DNA from: Treponema sp. UBA3649
Lineage (GTDB): Bacteria > Spirochaetota > Spirochaetia > Treponematales > Treponemataceae
Length of the DNA stretch: 18,892 nucleotides
Assembly (NCBI GenBank): GCA_002373325.1
Contig: DFKI01000181.1
Span: forward strand, 1 to 18,892
Reading direction: 5' to 3'
Shown: positions 12,701 through 17,181 of the stretch, one piece after another
How positions within the stretch are numbered: position 1 is the stretch's first letter
How the letters are laid out: each line of letters begins with the position of its first letter
Program-made: the position numbers and the translations under genes
Notes under the pieces: generated by a model
Databases searched by the model: none
The model's input: only the letters and a program-made list of their open reading frames with translations
What the model was told of the DNA's origin: nothing

Positions 12701-13517
12701 CGGAGAAAAGGGGCCCCTTGGACCTGCCGGAGAATATGTCTCCATCGATACCATTCCCGCCAGTGCATCCGCAGCGGGTACGGTTGTGCTTGTTTGGTAT
12801 GATGCGACGCATAATGCAACGCTTTATACATATAATGAAACTCCGATGGATACAACATGGCATAAGTCTGGTAATGATAGGACGCTTGAGGGGCTGAACA
12901 GCAAAAACTGGGCTCCGGCACAAGTTATCTTCAGCGGTGCAGGTGAGTTCTGTCAGGTGAAGGTGGATGGAAACGGAGGCATTCACTTCGCCGCGTATGC
13001 AAAAAAGGGTGAGCTACGCTATGCAAAACTGCCTGCTTATAATACCGAATATGATGAGGCCACAATGTCCTGTGTGGTTGACTCAAAGGGAGCCGTTGGA
13101 CAGCAGCTCACATTGGATGTCGTTTTGGAAGGTACGGGTGATGCGAAACATGCTGTTCCATATATCGGCTATGTTCAGGGTTCGCATCCGAAACTTGCAA
13201 AATTTGTTTCAGCGGATAGCTCTGGTAGTTTTGCCGGTGCTGTAGAGAGCTTCTTTACAGGTAATTGGGAGGTGAGTTGCATTCCTACACCCAGCAAAAT
13301 CTATGAAGTGACTCTCGAGTCAGCGAATAACAGCCATATCAACGTGGCATTGTGGAAAGATGCGAGCGGAAATCGAAAGGACAGCAAAGTAAATGGTTCG
13401 ATTGGCACATCATCTGGCAACACTGTTTATGGTAATGGGACCGATTACCCAATCTTGGGCTATCAAGTTTGGAAAACGGCTCCGAATACCAACATCGAGA
13501 CCGCACAGATGAGGTAG
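702..13517 (+). CDS. Giant multi-Ig-domain putative lipoprotein with propeller-like C-terminus (4,271 aa)
   Basis: This is a single uninterrupted frame with TAG stop at 13515-13517. Residues 1-28 (basic start, hydrophobic core, then F-P-S-C28) look like a relaxed spirochaetal lipoprotein signal. From residue ~39 to ~3590 it is a chain of beta-sandwich, Ig-like domains of ~105-130 residues. Each ends with a D-x-x-G-N/R motif (DKAGN, DLAGR, DCGN) and a D-x-x-x-P linker into the next domain. Linkers are visible near residues 162, 668, 784, 889, 1006, 1137, 1257, 1370, 1491, 1622, 1735, 1907, 2084, 2217, 2485, 2936 and 3180. Residues 784-1256 and 1257-1734 are two copies of a four-domain block. 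An IPT/TIG-like segment (VDIVPYV... VYGFNL) starts near 3594. From ~3760 to the end come propeller-like strands (GFAFLSGSYWFAMP, VYLAYYDSYNDEIRF, VVLVWYDATHNATLY, GGIHFAAYAKKGELRYA, VPYIGYV, HINVALWKD). The Ig fold and surface location are inferred. Adhesion, scaffold or polysaccharide binding are possible roles, and no catalytic motif was recognised. No dedicated export gene is adjacent. Confidence 0.9.
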   Translation: MKMRVRTFFENIGIAASLLAFGFVFPSCEIGLGAAVDVQQPTVTIESPTKSKVEAVHGDIVFSVDCQDDSGVAEIEISLSSNNTPLIEKMSIPLANPKKDGSKWEASLVYNKESENNYTFTVTGDGNDLHIPLSLKDGTYVFDVVGTDSSGRSSSSDSTVFDIDNTPPIFLLSSPDSLDISSPTRYGRKITLKGTIADDHPSTDKGSVKVYMYNLDAEGNKSTPIDLTVEDFDIADTANVSIVVAEYADTPVSDIQQNYAKAYTERVDADPDNNPDQKCYLAIEISDATTGTDGKPNTNKNTYIRSDREDYDGLVTLTRSVIGNDEITLEGSDLKEIWNGTYKGDLDGEKRSRIVEILEGSVANDCIGSVEKPYAINLNKNVNPTYSFSGYGLEALNGKPDHGREWGPSNNDSYLSFSVESGLDKANVKLNSLVVKIYESDISKTFGEIIAGEPCWSSEGTENVCESDEAHKALKNMDSTTEKGTYSVKLPGAPNVKMGNYYVIVVEGEDLNGNELVPADNRYYGFHTQSSGTPPNVNCENDKKWQKWVSGATYPLVLAITDSQGESSNFKATGSNAGEGLVARIKRFEGKKTVWESLDDTDPSVVSYNLKTNGAFTDGGVSGSNVYTETLNLPSFAADSGKNYTYEVEVLAKNGAGTSNIKQFILWIDNVNPEITFPSNSALSTGDSVTVTEADPYYDSKTGSYKLSWSATDTNGSGLVSCTAIFDKDGENEELSEVTQQAIETFNSSDFKVTDVVEKDGVKLSFTVLDGTGHSTTVEKTVKFDFSAPKFTDSYTDKSSYIEKNLGRTFVVTASDGLGISSLNVNLTRDDGEPVSGVSSGTENIATDKKTATRAVTFENNSADGVWAIKAELEDLAGRRTEKTFYVTFDSTAPVIANTFTVDSNTYQYNGTNYLSGRPTVTVKLDETVSGLSKVLYLVRRSGSGVPSTSEAGWVEKSVEQRGTAIEIPITAQFTPASGGAYDVLYVFAKDKAGNESTPKGFNISIDSVNPSLSYRYYTLGTLGASVLDANSTIYYKDGSVTLYGDVVDSGSGVDWLKIKKTDGTDVGTTVYYSKVALTKENAGSDSMKWTTSVSNPLDIKSWRADMTPTGTISLTAEAKDKSGLVSNLLGFCTLKNDTTAPEIVADSLSLKTGDTVNEAKMTHNATDGKYYLTVSGKWKDDLSGTSWLRYTYNDGKGNVSGYTSKDVSDASSGTVSPATSWSFSFPVNEGTGQKITLDYEDMAGNFGSYVIDNLKFDTSKPEITRCDYESVYNKEKLGTANLAEIEIEATDSLGIETVAISARKNGGGAITSTDSSNGITINDSLGDDRTHVYPSLSLKSPEADGKWSISVTVTDKAGRKDEKVFECIVDGVSPVISEGFMLNGAAWSSSAYYGKNNAAMTFSGSLNESVGMGKVYYKLVQAGASDAIPNSIKDDGTEISLGGKTGNNVSFSGTVSGFKADSETYNRLYVQAEDAVGNLTIPVKSFVVHMDDEAPSFSATHYKNGSLSPAPLSDTVLTGGTEDLTIYGTCADSLSGMQAFDFKVGGNQLENVSFKYSDVLVSETNLAAESSWSNAITENTKSWRAVIASSALNSLGGKTVYATVKDKAGNVTEAKAFSLSVDSIDPSLSGVVISGAYKKSGTEYYVGDTTVTLRGTSTDDKGIASTQIELKKGSSVIFNPPAQVAAQNAVSDTWSFSLDFTDEEKWGDNDEGSLKVTVYDKAGRNYEETYTIKVDKGKPVMLHNPYLADYKYQNNDVKKDRMLSVGGGKYSDSSFTNKTSLEISGFYEDAGSGIAKLYYQIWSNNGDKMTSDDPDLESTATGVFSELSPCTPTPKYRTNSDYSLWTDANNNPVEIPWPDDSTYYGFTMNLNGFKPIDVGSSGDILYLIAEDNCGNRSVIDEAKINVDQTASNVTPDSNDVVLTNGGESFTLNGTASDNLSGVMSIDFEIRGLNNKSYHIPMYSSEVAKDGSPNADVISYLSANEFSTYGSVIFKYEDELGVETVEEIDYERKADGSWKEPGTNGDLPNFYTVNGPCELKWELTITPDNAWFKTENLGTTPRVYANVTDYAGNLNSYPVGTLSIDKERPLASIESPSAEVAHNGEFSVVGSASDNNGLKSVRLYRYAGPTAPTTLSGWGAPVKGFTTETEHEAYEDSVSISELGTTTYGPFNFNDYVSSGASTGTVHFLLVAYDKAGNSSVDPTSISSCMTYSVDLDTDRPVVKFNEIIGDGSTALNTYTAKYTSRIYGTVTDDDGIKDIKISSTGYSSPEEWAEYSQPAGTLDFEPGSTDVAFNYAPETNGDGEIPLYIYIEDTAGGKFWTACDPELSQPKVIYANSDDVGDLDGVVKYRTDSNPPSMVIASGFGTSADDAKSAAVTNLRGGTTMSSSEVFGGSSSPYMAIAVGANDGNGIKLVKGSNSDFDAENELEDFTEKELTSYTDSTGVVYDIYTHVYDVQALNGQKILQISVEDNSSLVSKRQIPVAFDNAGPIVSIDTNDRSTLVGTVEIKGTSYDELSTVKKLWCTIFDNSYYNEDGTLRDDYETVLKNKIGSASGLSSSPLSWTASFDASDGLLKKLPTSSDGLAQYSRLSHPSDIYSMKAAVLAEDSLGNKSVTVQDIKYNPYGDRPMVEILSPAPAEGEYSSSASGVVRVSGKATDNELVEKVFVQISLGHQDRINESGVEAMKEESSVSTVWSSSDASGCGYAIVNAGNIGITHDFTADPDFWGIEANSTGSWYIILNKNNCLQKSQSADNPDDPEDDRVYTIWVRAAAVDNHGLLGPWSTPLAISINPKSPAIGNHNPVVKFYDEAGNFVGEKPYEDDMWIRGHARLVTTAEHANNISDIMVTEGEYNVTRPETNVNLVAGEVPQSVPNTVSEYNYFEAVARSGFDGGDVPGYEITVPIKSWTGSGTREIRISATEASESGLSKEQVYTFNYDNTKPVVDSLEVNGDDFFVATESMKKKLQNSNMQLSIGGSVSDSGSGFSSLLFAFYRGTGSNRRILDVMQKEQEISVGGLDYVVIGEESDAVTVYGKNASSLTWSNTTTFTIPGADSHIKSHGMVRLGDIWYLITGVSGNQVTIDGGIAEVSSAPSDAFFPYMQVVDNMSAEPIETWNENGHTFKSGRDDGDGMSETVNKSGSTWTWDATLHGNFLKDGPVTFVALVMDKAGNVQTVTREGSVENNPPRIAKVYLGTDLNGNDKFEDSEFELYDISGVTSMEQEAYDLKTEAFSTVSGSGTSTVISASNRAAFKAVDKLAVYPEIVGGNSDETHPIAMVYVKNADTENVHYKTETEDDEVYVYPLPQKKSSVNTLRTATDLGVVGNKIESAFILSNEELAGSGWETMTYTDEGKVMSFTFWDATSPEECEQGTNTQSCVLRVTDLRLSLTDSIPPRSVITPLYWNSGSDNSLYKNNKNNGHIELGDAWTASTNHSTLTGGLADDDPKVSGKITLTGFAYDETRIESLLVCFGNVALDGFASGGDCMPSTGKKTIGGNANNLVGAYCVNGSWTPASASIAVNGWEFEAENIYQDQRGHKAKWTLSLDTEWINKTNPAKLNVDICVYAMDKGGNVSPTEAEYINTSSLLDGETNNPKLRVDIVPYVMGLKTSLTSAGSNHFDRTALGHFPIRENETFYVYGFNLATYNATNKAVFKDKDGNSVNLGTSTDGFYSVNANKKLNSGKFSVSVGGIDSINNMNDNDACGSYSNDRVYSESKKHNRYSNFPNRFPNAATNNTLTDDMEIDVWQFNSSAATPSGAGKTDNPIMKINPNNSMVGFAFLSGSYWFAMPQNNDNSFRNNGHKTRDFMLNGGFSYDSAGNAYGMASGMGSDPGKADPVWFFAGHKEPGNNVGNYVNRFAIEKTGQVGVRLDGYKRVKNNVTLADETGDSIKDKVKSPSIATYRSGNVTNVYLAYYDSYNDEIRFRRGTASGSDESTVPNNGNEAYSYGGDLFTLGYAVGNNGAIKGFGANNGYYECKAVQVLATTFSTATDNDESEMKALYKAQNGEKGPLGPAGEYVSIDTIPASASAAGTVVLVWYDATHNATLYTYNETPMDTTWHKSGNDRTLEGLNSKNWAPAQVIFSGAGEFCQVKVDGNGGIHFAAYAKKGELRYAKLPAYNTEYDEATMSCVVDSKGAVGQQLTLDVVLEGTGDAKHAVPYIGYVQGSHPKLAKFVSADSSGSFAGAVESFFTGNWEVSCIPTPSKIYEVTLESANNSHINVALWKDASGNRKDSKVNGSIGTSSGNTVYGNGTDYPILGYQVWKTAPNTNIETAQMR
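3051..5903 (+). repeat. Two tandem copies of a four-domain (ABCD) Ig super-repeat inside the giant gene
   Basis: Copy 1 covers residues 784-1256 (bases 3051-4469) and copy 2 residues 1257-1734 (bases 4470-5903). The A domains share an LG...(A/S)DxLGI...W(A/S)I...(D)xAGR.xEK pattern. The B domains open with S-(A)-PVI and share a G-x-x-KV-(L/Y)-Y segment. The C domains both contain K-S-W-R-A (near bases 4001 and 5443). The D domains share YY... then (S/D)-TWSFSxxx. Domain lengths are 105/117/131/120 and 113/121/131/113 residues. A partial third B-C-like series follows from residue 1735. The copies are diverged at DNA level, so the duplication is old. Confidence 0.6.
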
Positions 13518-13553
13518 CGTGGCATAATCCCCCGTGTGTCTCTGCACAAAATA

Positions 13554-13597
13554 GCCCCGTAGCTTGGTTTTGGTATCAGGCTCCGGGGTGTTTTTTT
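13554..13597 (+). terminator. Intrinsic terminator of the giant gene
   Basis: CCCCG (13555-13559) pairs with CGGGG (13584-13588). After one mismatch the stem continues with AGCTTG (13561-13566) against CAGGCT (13577-13582, one G-T pair), around a 10-base loop. TG and then seven T residues (13591-13597) follow at once. It begins 37 bases after the stop codon. Confidence 0.9.
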
Positions 13598-13637
13598 ACA
13601 AAAAAGCATAAAAAAACTGCACGTCTGGGAAAAAATG

Positions 13638-13646
13638 TGTTATATT
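13638..13646 (+). promoter_or_regulatory. Extended -10 promoter next to the nuclease remnant
   Basis: TG-T-TATATT fits an extended -10 element. No convincing -35 is seen (only CTGCAC around 13617). The predicted start of RNA would be at or next to the ATG at 13653, so the original gene may have been read from a leaderless message. The site may be a leftover of the decayed gene. Confidence 0.4.
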
Positions 13647-13652
13647 AAAAGT

Positions 13653-14074
13653 ATGTCAGTGGATGATTTTGAAACAGGAATATCTTTCACAGATGGGAAG
13701 CGGGGCTTATGCAGGCAAAGGAATCATTATCTGCCATCAGTGGCGACAGGGATTTGTGGATTGCTCAGTACAGGCAGGAGATTGCGGAAAGGGACTTCAT
13801 ATCGGACCGTAACGCTTCGATGCGAAAAGGCAGGAACGAGGGGCTTGCTCAGGGCTTGAAGCAGGGGATGAAGCAAGGCTTGAAACAAGGCTTGAAGCAG
13901 GGAATGGAGCAAGGCTTGGAACTGGGGATAGCACAGGGCTTGGAGAGGGGAAAAAATGAGAGGACATACGAGCTTGCCAGGAATTTTCTGAGGATGGGGC
14001 TTTCTCCTGAGCAGATTGCGGATGGTACAGGGCTTTCGGTTTCTGAAGTGATGTCTCTGCTTGACGGCGATTGA
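13653..14074 (+). pseudogene. Remnant of an Rpn-family (PD-(D/E)XK nuclease/transposase-like) gene, C-terminal tail only
   Basis: The recognisable part is the frame 13709-14074 (121 residues). It has a helical lead-in (WIAQYRQEIAERDFIS), nine Gly-Leu/Met-x-Gln tetrapeptides, then ARNFLRMGLSPEQIADGTGLSVSEV, a short helix-turn-helix-like end. This order (charged helix, QG/EG repeats, MGL..xIAxxTGLS) is the usual C-terminus of Rpn/PDDEXK_2 recombination-promoting nucleases, which are about 300 residues long. The nuclease core is absent. In this frame a TGA at 13670-13672 closes the upstream side. A different frame starts at the ATG at 13653, right after a -10 box, and runs to 13859. I read this as a 5' end joined to a 3' end by internal deletion plus frameshift. 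An intact small protein starting at 13709 is possible, but its ribosome binding site is weak. Confidence 0.55.
13841..13948 (+). repeat. Nine imperfect 12-base repeats encoding G-(L/M)-x-Q
   Basis: Nine in-phase 12-base units follow the pattern GG(C/G)-(T/A)TG-xAG-CA(A/G). They encode the Gln-Gly-rich tail of the Rpn remnant. Neighbouring units are nearly identical, for example GGCTTGAAGCAG twice. Such tracts can gain or lose units by slippage without changing frame. Confidence 0.8.
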
Positions 14075-14083
14075 TAAACGAAG

Positions 14084-14098
14084 ATTTTCCGGGAAAAT
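14084..14098. terminator. Small palindrome between convergent genes, possible weak bidirectional terminator
   Basis: ATTTTCC and GGAAAAT flank a single G, giving a 15-base palindrome between the end of the Rpn remnant and the end of the minus-strand lipoprotein gene. As RNA it can form a 6-bp stem with a 3-base loop. No T-run follows on either strand, so termination would be weak. It is the only structure seen between the two convergent units. Confidence 0.3.
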
Positions 14099-14121
14099 TG
14101 TGTCCTTAGGGCCTTACAAAA

Positions 14122-14649
14122 TCATTCCGGCTTGATTTCTATGGAGCATCGCTTTGTCGCGCTCAGATTTCCCGCATGATCCTCAGCCCTTGCCGTGAAA
14201 GTCCATTTTCCGCGAGAGCTTGATGTGAGCGGGTGCATGAAGAGAAATTGCTCCTCGTACTGATATTCCATCTCTATGTCAAACTCTTCTGTCTTTGACC
14301 CGGAGGATTCCGCCTTTATGTGAACGCACTTCAAGTCCCAGTTTGGGTCCTGGAGCTCAAGGAAGAGAAACACGGGGCTTTTTTCCCTGGATTCTTTTAC
14401 CGGATGTATTTCCGACGAGCCCATCTGCAAGTCCGTGAATCCCAGCCGGAGGATTTTCGGGCAGGATCCGTTTCCCAAAAGAATCTCTCCCTCATCTTCA
14501 TCCGCATTCGTTCGGTCGTTTGTTTTTTCAGTCTTCACGCCGGATTTTGGTTCCCGGGCAGGTTTGCTTGAATCCGGGGATGTCGCGCATGATGAGAGAA
14601 GAATCGAAAGTGCAATAGCCATCAGGACAGCCTGTGTTTGTCGTTTCAT
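14122..14649 (-). CDS. Small lipoprotein with a single Ig-like domain (175 aa)
   Basis: Residues 1-21 form a clear lipoprotein signal: MKRQ, a hydrophobic stretch, then L18-S-S-C21. A charged, disordered stretch (about 22-60, rich in Ser, Lys, Glu, Asp) follows. The rest resembles one Ig-like domain, ending with FTARAEDHAGNLSA, the same D-x-A-G-N turn used by the giant protein at 702-13517. The start at 14649 has an excellent ribosome binding site (AAGGAGG, 14654-14660 on the minus strand). It begins 21 bases after the deacetylase stop, so the two are probably one operon and may act together at the envelope. The exact function is unknown. Confidence 0.8.
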   Translation of the reverse strand: MKRQTQAVLMAIALSILLSSCATSPDSSKPAREPKSGVKTEKTNDRTNADEDEGEILLGNGSCPKILRLGFTDLQMGSSEIHPVKESREKSPVFLFLELQDPNWDLKCVHIKAESSGSKTEEFDIEMEYQYEEQFLFMHPLTSSSRGKWTFTARAEDHAGNLSATKRCSIEIKPE

Positions 14650-14670
14650 GAATCCTCCTTGGCTTAAGTC

Positions 14671-16185
14671 TCATAGAGCGGACGGTGTGGTCAAGGTGTA
14701 GCCGGCCTCAATCAGCGCGGGATAGATTTCCATGAGCAGGTTGGGGAGAATGTCAGCCGATTTGTCCACATGTCCTATAATCACGGCGTATCCGTCCCTG
14801 TTTGCGATGTCAAGTCCCTTGAGAAGCATCTCCAGCATCACCTTCCTGTCAATCTCATTGTCCAAAAAGGGTGCGAAACGCGCGATGTACGTCATCTCCA
14901 TGCTTTTTGCCACGTTCGGAACCGAGCTTTGTGATGTGGTCCTTGAGTCAAGGAAATAGATTTTTTTCTCCTGGGCCACCGAGAGAACGGCTCCCATAAG
15001 CTCCGCGTTTTCCGTAATCAGCGAGCCCTCGTGGTTGTTCATTCCGGCGACTTTTGGACCGAGCGACTCAAGGTTTTTCCTCACAAGGGATGCCGCCTCA
15101 TCCATGCCCATTCCCGGAAGTACGGCATTTGGTCCCGGATCTGGTGTCTTTCCGTCGGGATAGTCGTGTGCCTGCATGGGTTGGTGCAGAATCAGCTCCT
15201 TGCCCGATGAGAGAATCTCTTTTACGCTCTCCTCACTTTCTGCAAGTCCCGGAAGAACTGCGATTGTCAGCGGAAAGGGGAGGGCCGAATATTTTTTTAC
15301 GTTCTCGGCATGAAGTCCGGCGTCGTCAATCACGAAACAGATTTTTGCTCCGGGTGAGGCTTTCGGTATCTTGAAATCAGCGGCAGATTCTTTTTCAGGA
15401 TTCTTTTTTGGAAGCGATGACGCAGGGAAATTCGTTCTCTCCGTCACTGTGTTCAGGGGGGGCTTTGTCTGGGTATTTGTACGCGTTTGTACCGCAGCTT
15501 TCGTTTCTTTTTCCTTTGCCGGGGATTCGATTGGGGCGCTTGAGTTTCGAGAACCGATAGAGTCTTGTGTGACGCTCTTTTGATCGGAAATCTGTGCTTG
15601 TGTTTCCGCTCCGGACTCAGGCTCCTCTTTTGATTCAGACTCCCCGCTTTTCTTTTCCTCTTTTTTTTCGGCAGGTGTCGTTTTTTCCTCAATCACAGAA
15701 TCCTGCTTTACGGCGGAATCCTCTGTTTCGGGGGATTTTTCTTCGGAGCTTATCAGGACCACCTCAGCTTTTGGAAGGACAGTGACAGTTCCGGGCTTTT
15801 GTTTCCGGGATGGCTCTTCCTCCGTGGATTCTTTGAAATCTGCGTGGGGCGGAGATTTTTTCCTGTCCCTTTTCGGTTCATTCTCCTGCCTCTCATCCTG
15901 CCCGTCCGATTTTTCTTCTGGAAGCGGTACGAAGGGATTTTGCGCCTGATCCTCTGACGGAAGTGCCCATGATAAATCTGTGGACGACCTCTCCCTTTCC
16001 TCGCCCGTCAATCTGTTCGTGACAAGGAGAGTCGCGACGCAAAGTACGATTATGGATGCCGCAAGAATAGCCGCGGCCGGTGTGTTCAGTACGAGCCTGC
16101 CGTTTTTTCTGCTGCCTTTTGATTTTTTTCTGCTGCTTGACTGACCGGGTGTTTTTCTGCCGGTCCTTTTCCCACCGTTAGACAT
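14671..16185 (-). CDS. Membrane-anchored divergent polysaccharide deacetylase (YibQ/DUF610-like, 504 aa)
   Basis: Residues 1-36 are basic and cytoplasmic and 37-56 are a single membrane helix. Residues ~57-278 are a Lys/Glu/Ser-rich, probably disordered linker. The catalytic domain (~280-504) matches the divergent polysaccharide deacetylase family (Pfam Polysacc_deac_2). It has FVIDDAG with D287-D288, LHQPM with H334, NNHEGS with H385, LDSRTTSQSSV with D413 and IGHVDKS with H472. These Asp/His residues are the expected metal and active-site set of the family. The substrate is unproven, and an envelope glycan is the usual guess. Family members are often 220-400 residues; the extra length here is the linker. 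The start is fixed by an in-frame TGA two codons upstream (16189-16191), and no other Met precedes the membrane helix. There is no Shine-Dalgarno sequence, and the start probably heads a leaderless mRNA. It leads an operon with the 175-residue lipoprotein. Confidence 0.88.
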   Translation of the reverse strand: MSNGGKRTGRKTPGQSSSRKKSKGSRKNGRLVLNTPAAAILAASIIVLCVATLLVTNRLTGEERERSSTDLSWALPSEDQAQNPFVPLPEEKSDGQDERQENEPKRDRKKSPPHADFKESTEEEPSRKQKPGTVTVLPKAEVVLISSEEKSPETEDSAVKQDSVIEEKTTPAEKKEEKKSGESESKEEPESGAETQAQISDQKSVTQDSIGSRNSSAPIESPAKEKETKAAVQTRTNTQTKPPLNTVTERTNFPASSLPKKNPEKESAADFKIPKASPGAKICFVIDDAGLHAENVKKYSALPFPLTIAVLPGLAESEESVKEILSSGKELILHQPMQAHDYPDGKTPDPGPNAVLPGMGMDEAASLVRKNLESLGPKVAGMNNHEGSLITENAELMGAVLSVAQEKKIYFLDSRTTSQSSVPNVAKSMEMTYIARFAPFLDNEIDRKVMLEMLLKGLDIANRDGYAVIIGHVDKSADILPNLLMEIYPALIEAGYTLTTPSAL

Positions 16186-16192
16186 TTGTCAT

Positions 16193-16221
16193 ATTATAGA
16201 AGAAAAATGAATTTTGTACAA
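16193..16221 (-). promoter_or_regulatory. Promoter of the deacetylase-lipoprotein operon (leaderless start)
   Basis: On the minus strand, TTGTAC (16221-16216) is followed by exactly 17 bases and a perfect TATAAT (16198-16193). The start codon begins 7 bases after the box, so transcription should begin at or within a base or two of the ATG. It lies back to back with the transaldolase promoter, with 18 bases between the two -35 boxes. Confidence 0.7.
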
Positions 16222-16239
16222 GTGGAAACTTCCATGCTC

Positions 16240-16267
16240 TTGACAGACTTGGAATTGTTTGTAAAAT
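16240..16267 (+). promoter_or_regulatory. Sigma-70-type promoter of the transaldolase gene
   Basis: TTGACA (16240-16245) is followed by 16 bases and TAAAAT (16262-16267). The predicted start near 16274 gives a leader of about 110 bases. This is a near-consensus housekeeping promoter, in keeping with a central-metabolism gene. Confidence 0.75.
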
Positions 16268-16273
16268 AGAAGT

Positions 16274-16385
16274 AGGGCAACCGATTGCCTTGAACGGCTA
16301 GAGGTCATCCCGGCACAGGCTGTGTGCAAAAAAACTTGGAGAAATCAGCCGATTAATTTCCTCCATAAATATGCAGGAGTGTAAA
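16274..16385 (+). promoter_or_regulatory. Hairpin-rich leader of the transaldolase gene
   Basis: Three local hairpins can be drawn: GGGCAA/TTGCCT (16275-16290, 4-base loop), GCACA/TGTGC (16313-16327), and GGAGAAAT (16338-16345) with ATTTCCTCC (16356-16364, one bulge). The CTCC at 16361-16364 could instead pair with the GGAG of the ribosome binding site (16376-16379), so the third hairpin and ribosome-site masking exclude each other. That is switch-like, but the masking stem is only 4 bp. No known riboswitch class was recognised. Confidence 0.35.
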
Positions 16386-17105
16386 ATGACATTCAAACAG
16401 TTGAAGGTGGCCGTTTATGCGGACGGTGCGGACAAGGATGCGATGATTGCGGAGTACAAGAAGGGCTATGTCACTGGCTTTACCACGAATCCAAGCCTCA
16501 TGAAGAAAGCCGGGGTTACGGATTACGTGACGTTCGCCAAGGAAGTTGTCGCCGCCATTCCCGATTTGCCTCTCAGCTTCGAGGTCTTTGGTGATGATTT
16601 CGAGACAATGGAGAAAGAGGCGAAAATCATCAGCGCGCTCGGAAAAAATGTTTTCGTGAAAATTCCGATCATGCTCACCGACGGAACATCCACTGCTCCC
16701 CTTATTAAAAAGCTCTCGGACCAGGGCATTCAGCTCAACGTCACCGCAATCTTCACGATCGGTCAGGTTCGCGCTACGGTCAACGCATTCAAGCCGGGCA
16801 CAAAGAACATCGTCTCAGTTTTCGCAGGCCGTCTTGCCGACTCCGGAATTGATCCGATTCCTGTGATGCGTAAGACTGCAAAAATCTGCCGCTCAAAGCC
16901 GGGTACGATGAGTCTCTGGGCATCCACAAGGGAACTCTTCAACATTGTTGAGGCTGACAGGTGCAAGTGCGACATCATCACGGTTCCGAACAGCATCCTC
17001 TCAAAGCTTCCTGGAATGGGAAAGACCGCCATGCAGGGATCCAAGGACACAGTCCTTACTTTCGCAAAGGACATCAAGGATTTGGGATTCAGCATCCTGA
17101 AATAG
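16386..17105 (+). CDS. Transaldolase-family protein (short, FSA/TalC-like class, 239 aa)
   Basis: This is a short class I aldolase of the transaldolase / fructose-6-phosphate aldolase superfamily, acting in the cytoplasm on sugar phosphates. It shows an early Asp (YADG, D13), TTNPSL at 33-38, the Schiff-base lysine K92 in VFVKIPIM, QLNVTAIFT, SVFAGRLADSG, a SLWASTRE loop and TVPNSIL. Its length fits the ~215-240-residue class rather than the ~320-residue TalB class. Whether it does transaldolase or F6P aldolase chemistry cannot be settled by eye. I chose the ATG at 16386 because AGGAG (16375-16379) lies 6 bases upstream. The in-frame ATG at 16371 has no ribosome site and sits within it. It is a single-gene unit with its own promoter and terminator. 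Confidence 0.9.
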   Translation: MTFKQLKVAVYADGADKDAMIAEYKKGYVTGFTTNPSLMKKAGVTDYVTFAKEVVAAIPDLPLSFEVFGDDFETMEKEAKIISALGKNVFVKIPIMLTDGTSTAPLIKKLSDQGIQLNVTAIFTIGQVRATVNAFKPGTKNIVSVFAGRLADSGIDPIPVMRKTAKICRSKPGTMSLWASTRELFNIVEADRCKCDIITVPNSILSKLPGMGKTAMQGSKDTVLTFAKDIKDLGFSILK

Positions 17106-17136
17106 TCCTGGATTTTCATTTTCCATGATTTAAGAG

Positions 17137-17174
17137 TCCGGTCGGTTCTTTTTATGTGCCGTCCGGATTTTTTT
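17137..17174 (+). terminator. Intrinsic terminator of the transaldolase gene
   Basis: TCCGG (17137-17141) pairs with CCGGA (17163-17167). A T-T mismatch and then CGG/CCG (17143-17145 with 17159-17161) extend the stem. Seven T residues (17168-17174) follow directly. It starts 31 bases after the stop codon. Confidence 0.9.
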
Positions 17175-17181
17175 GTATAAA

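Noticed and set aside
13841..13948. Possible CRISPR array or minisatellite
   Set aside because: The 12-base units are in phase with codons, have no spacers, and encode the known Gln-Gly tail of Rpn-type proteins.
16371..16385. Upstream ATG for the transaldolase
   Set aside because: The codons lie over the ribosome binding site of the 16386 start, and no site precedes 16371.
16274..16385. Cyclic-di-GMP riboswitch suggested by GGGCAA near the start of the leader
   Set aside because: The other conserved blocks of that class are not present.
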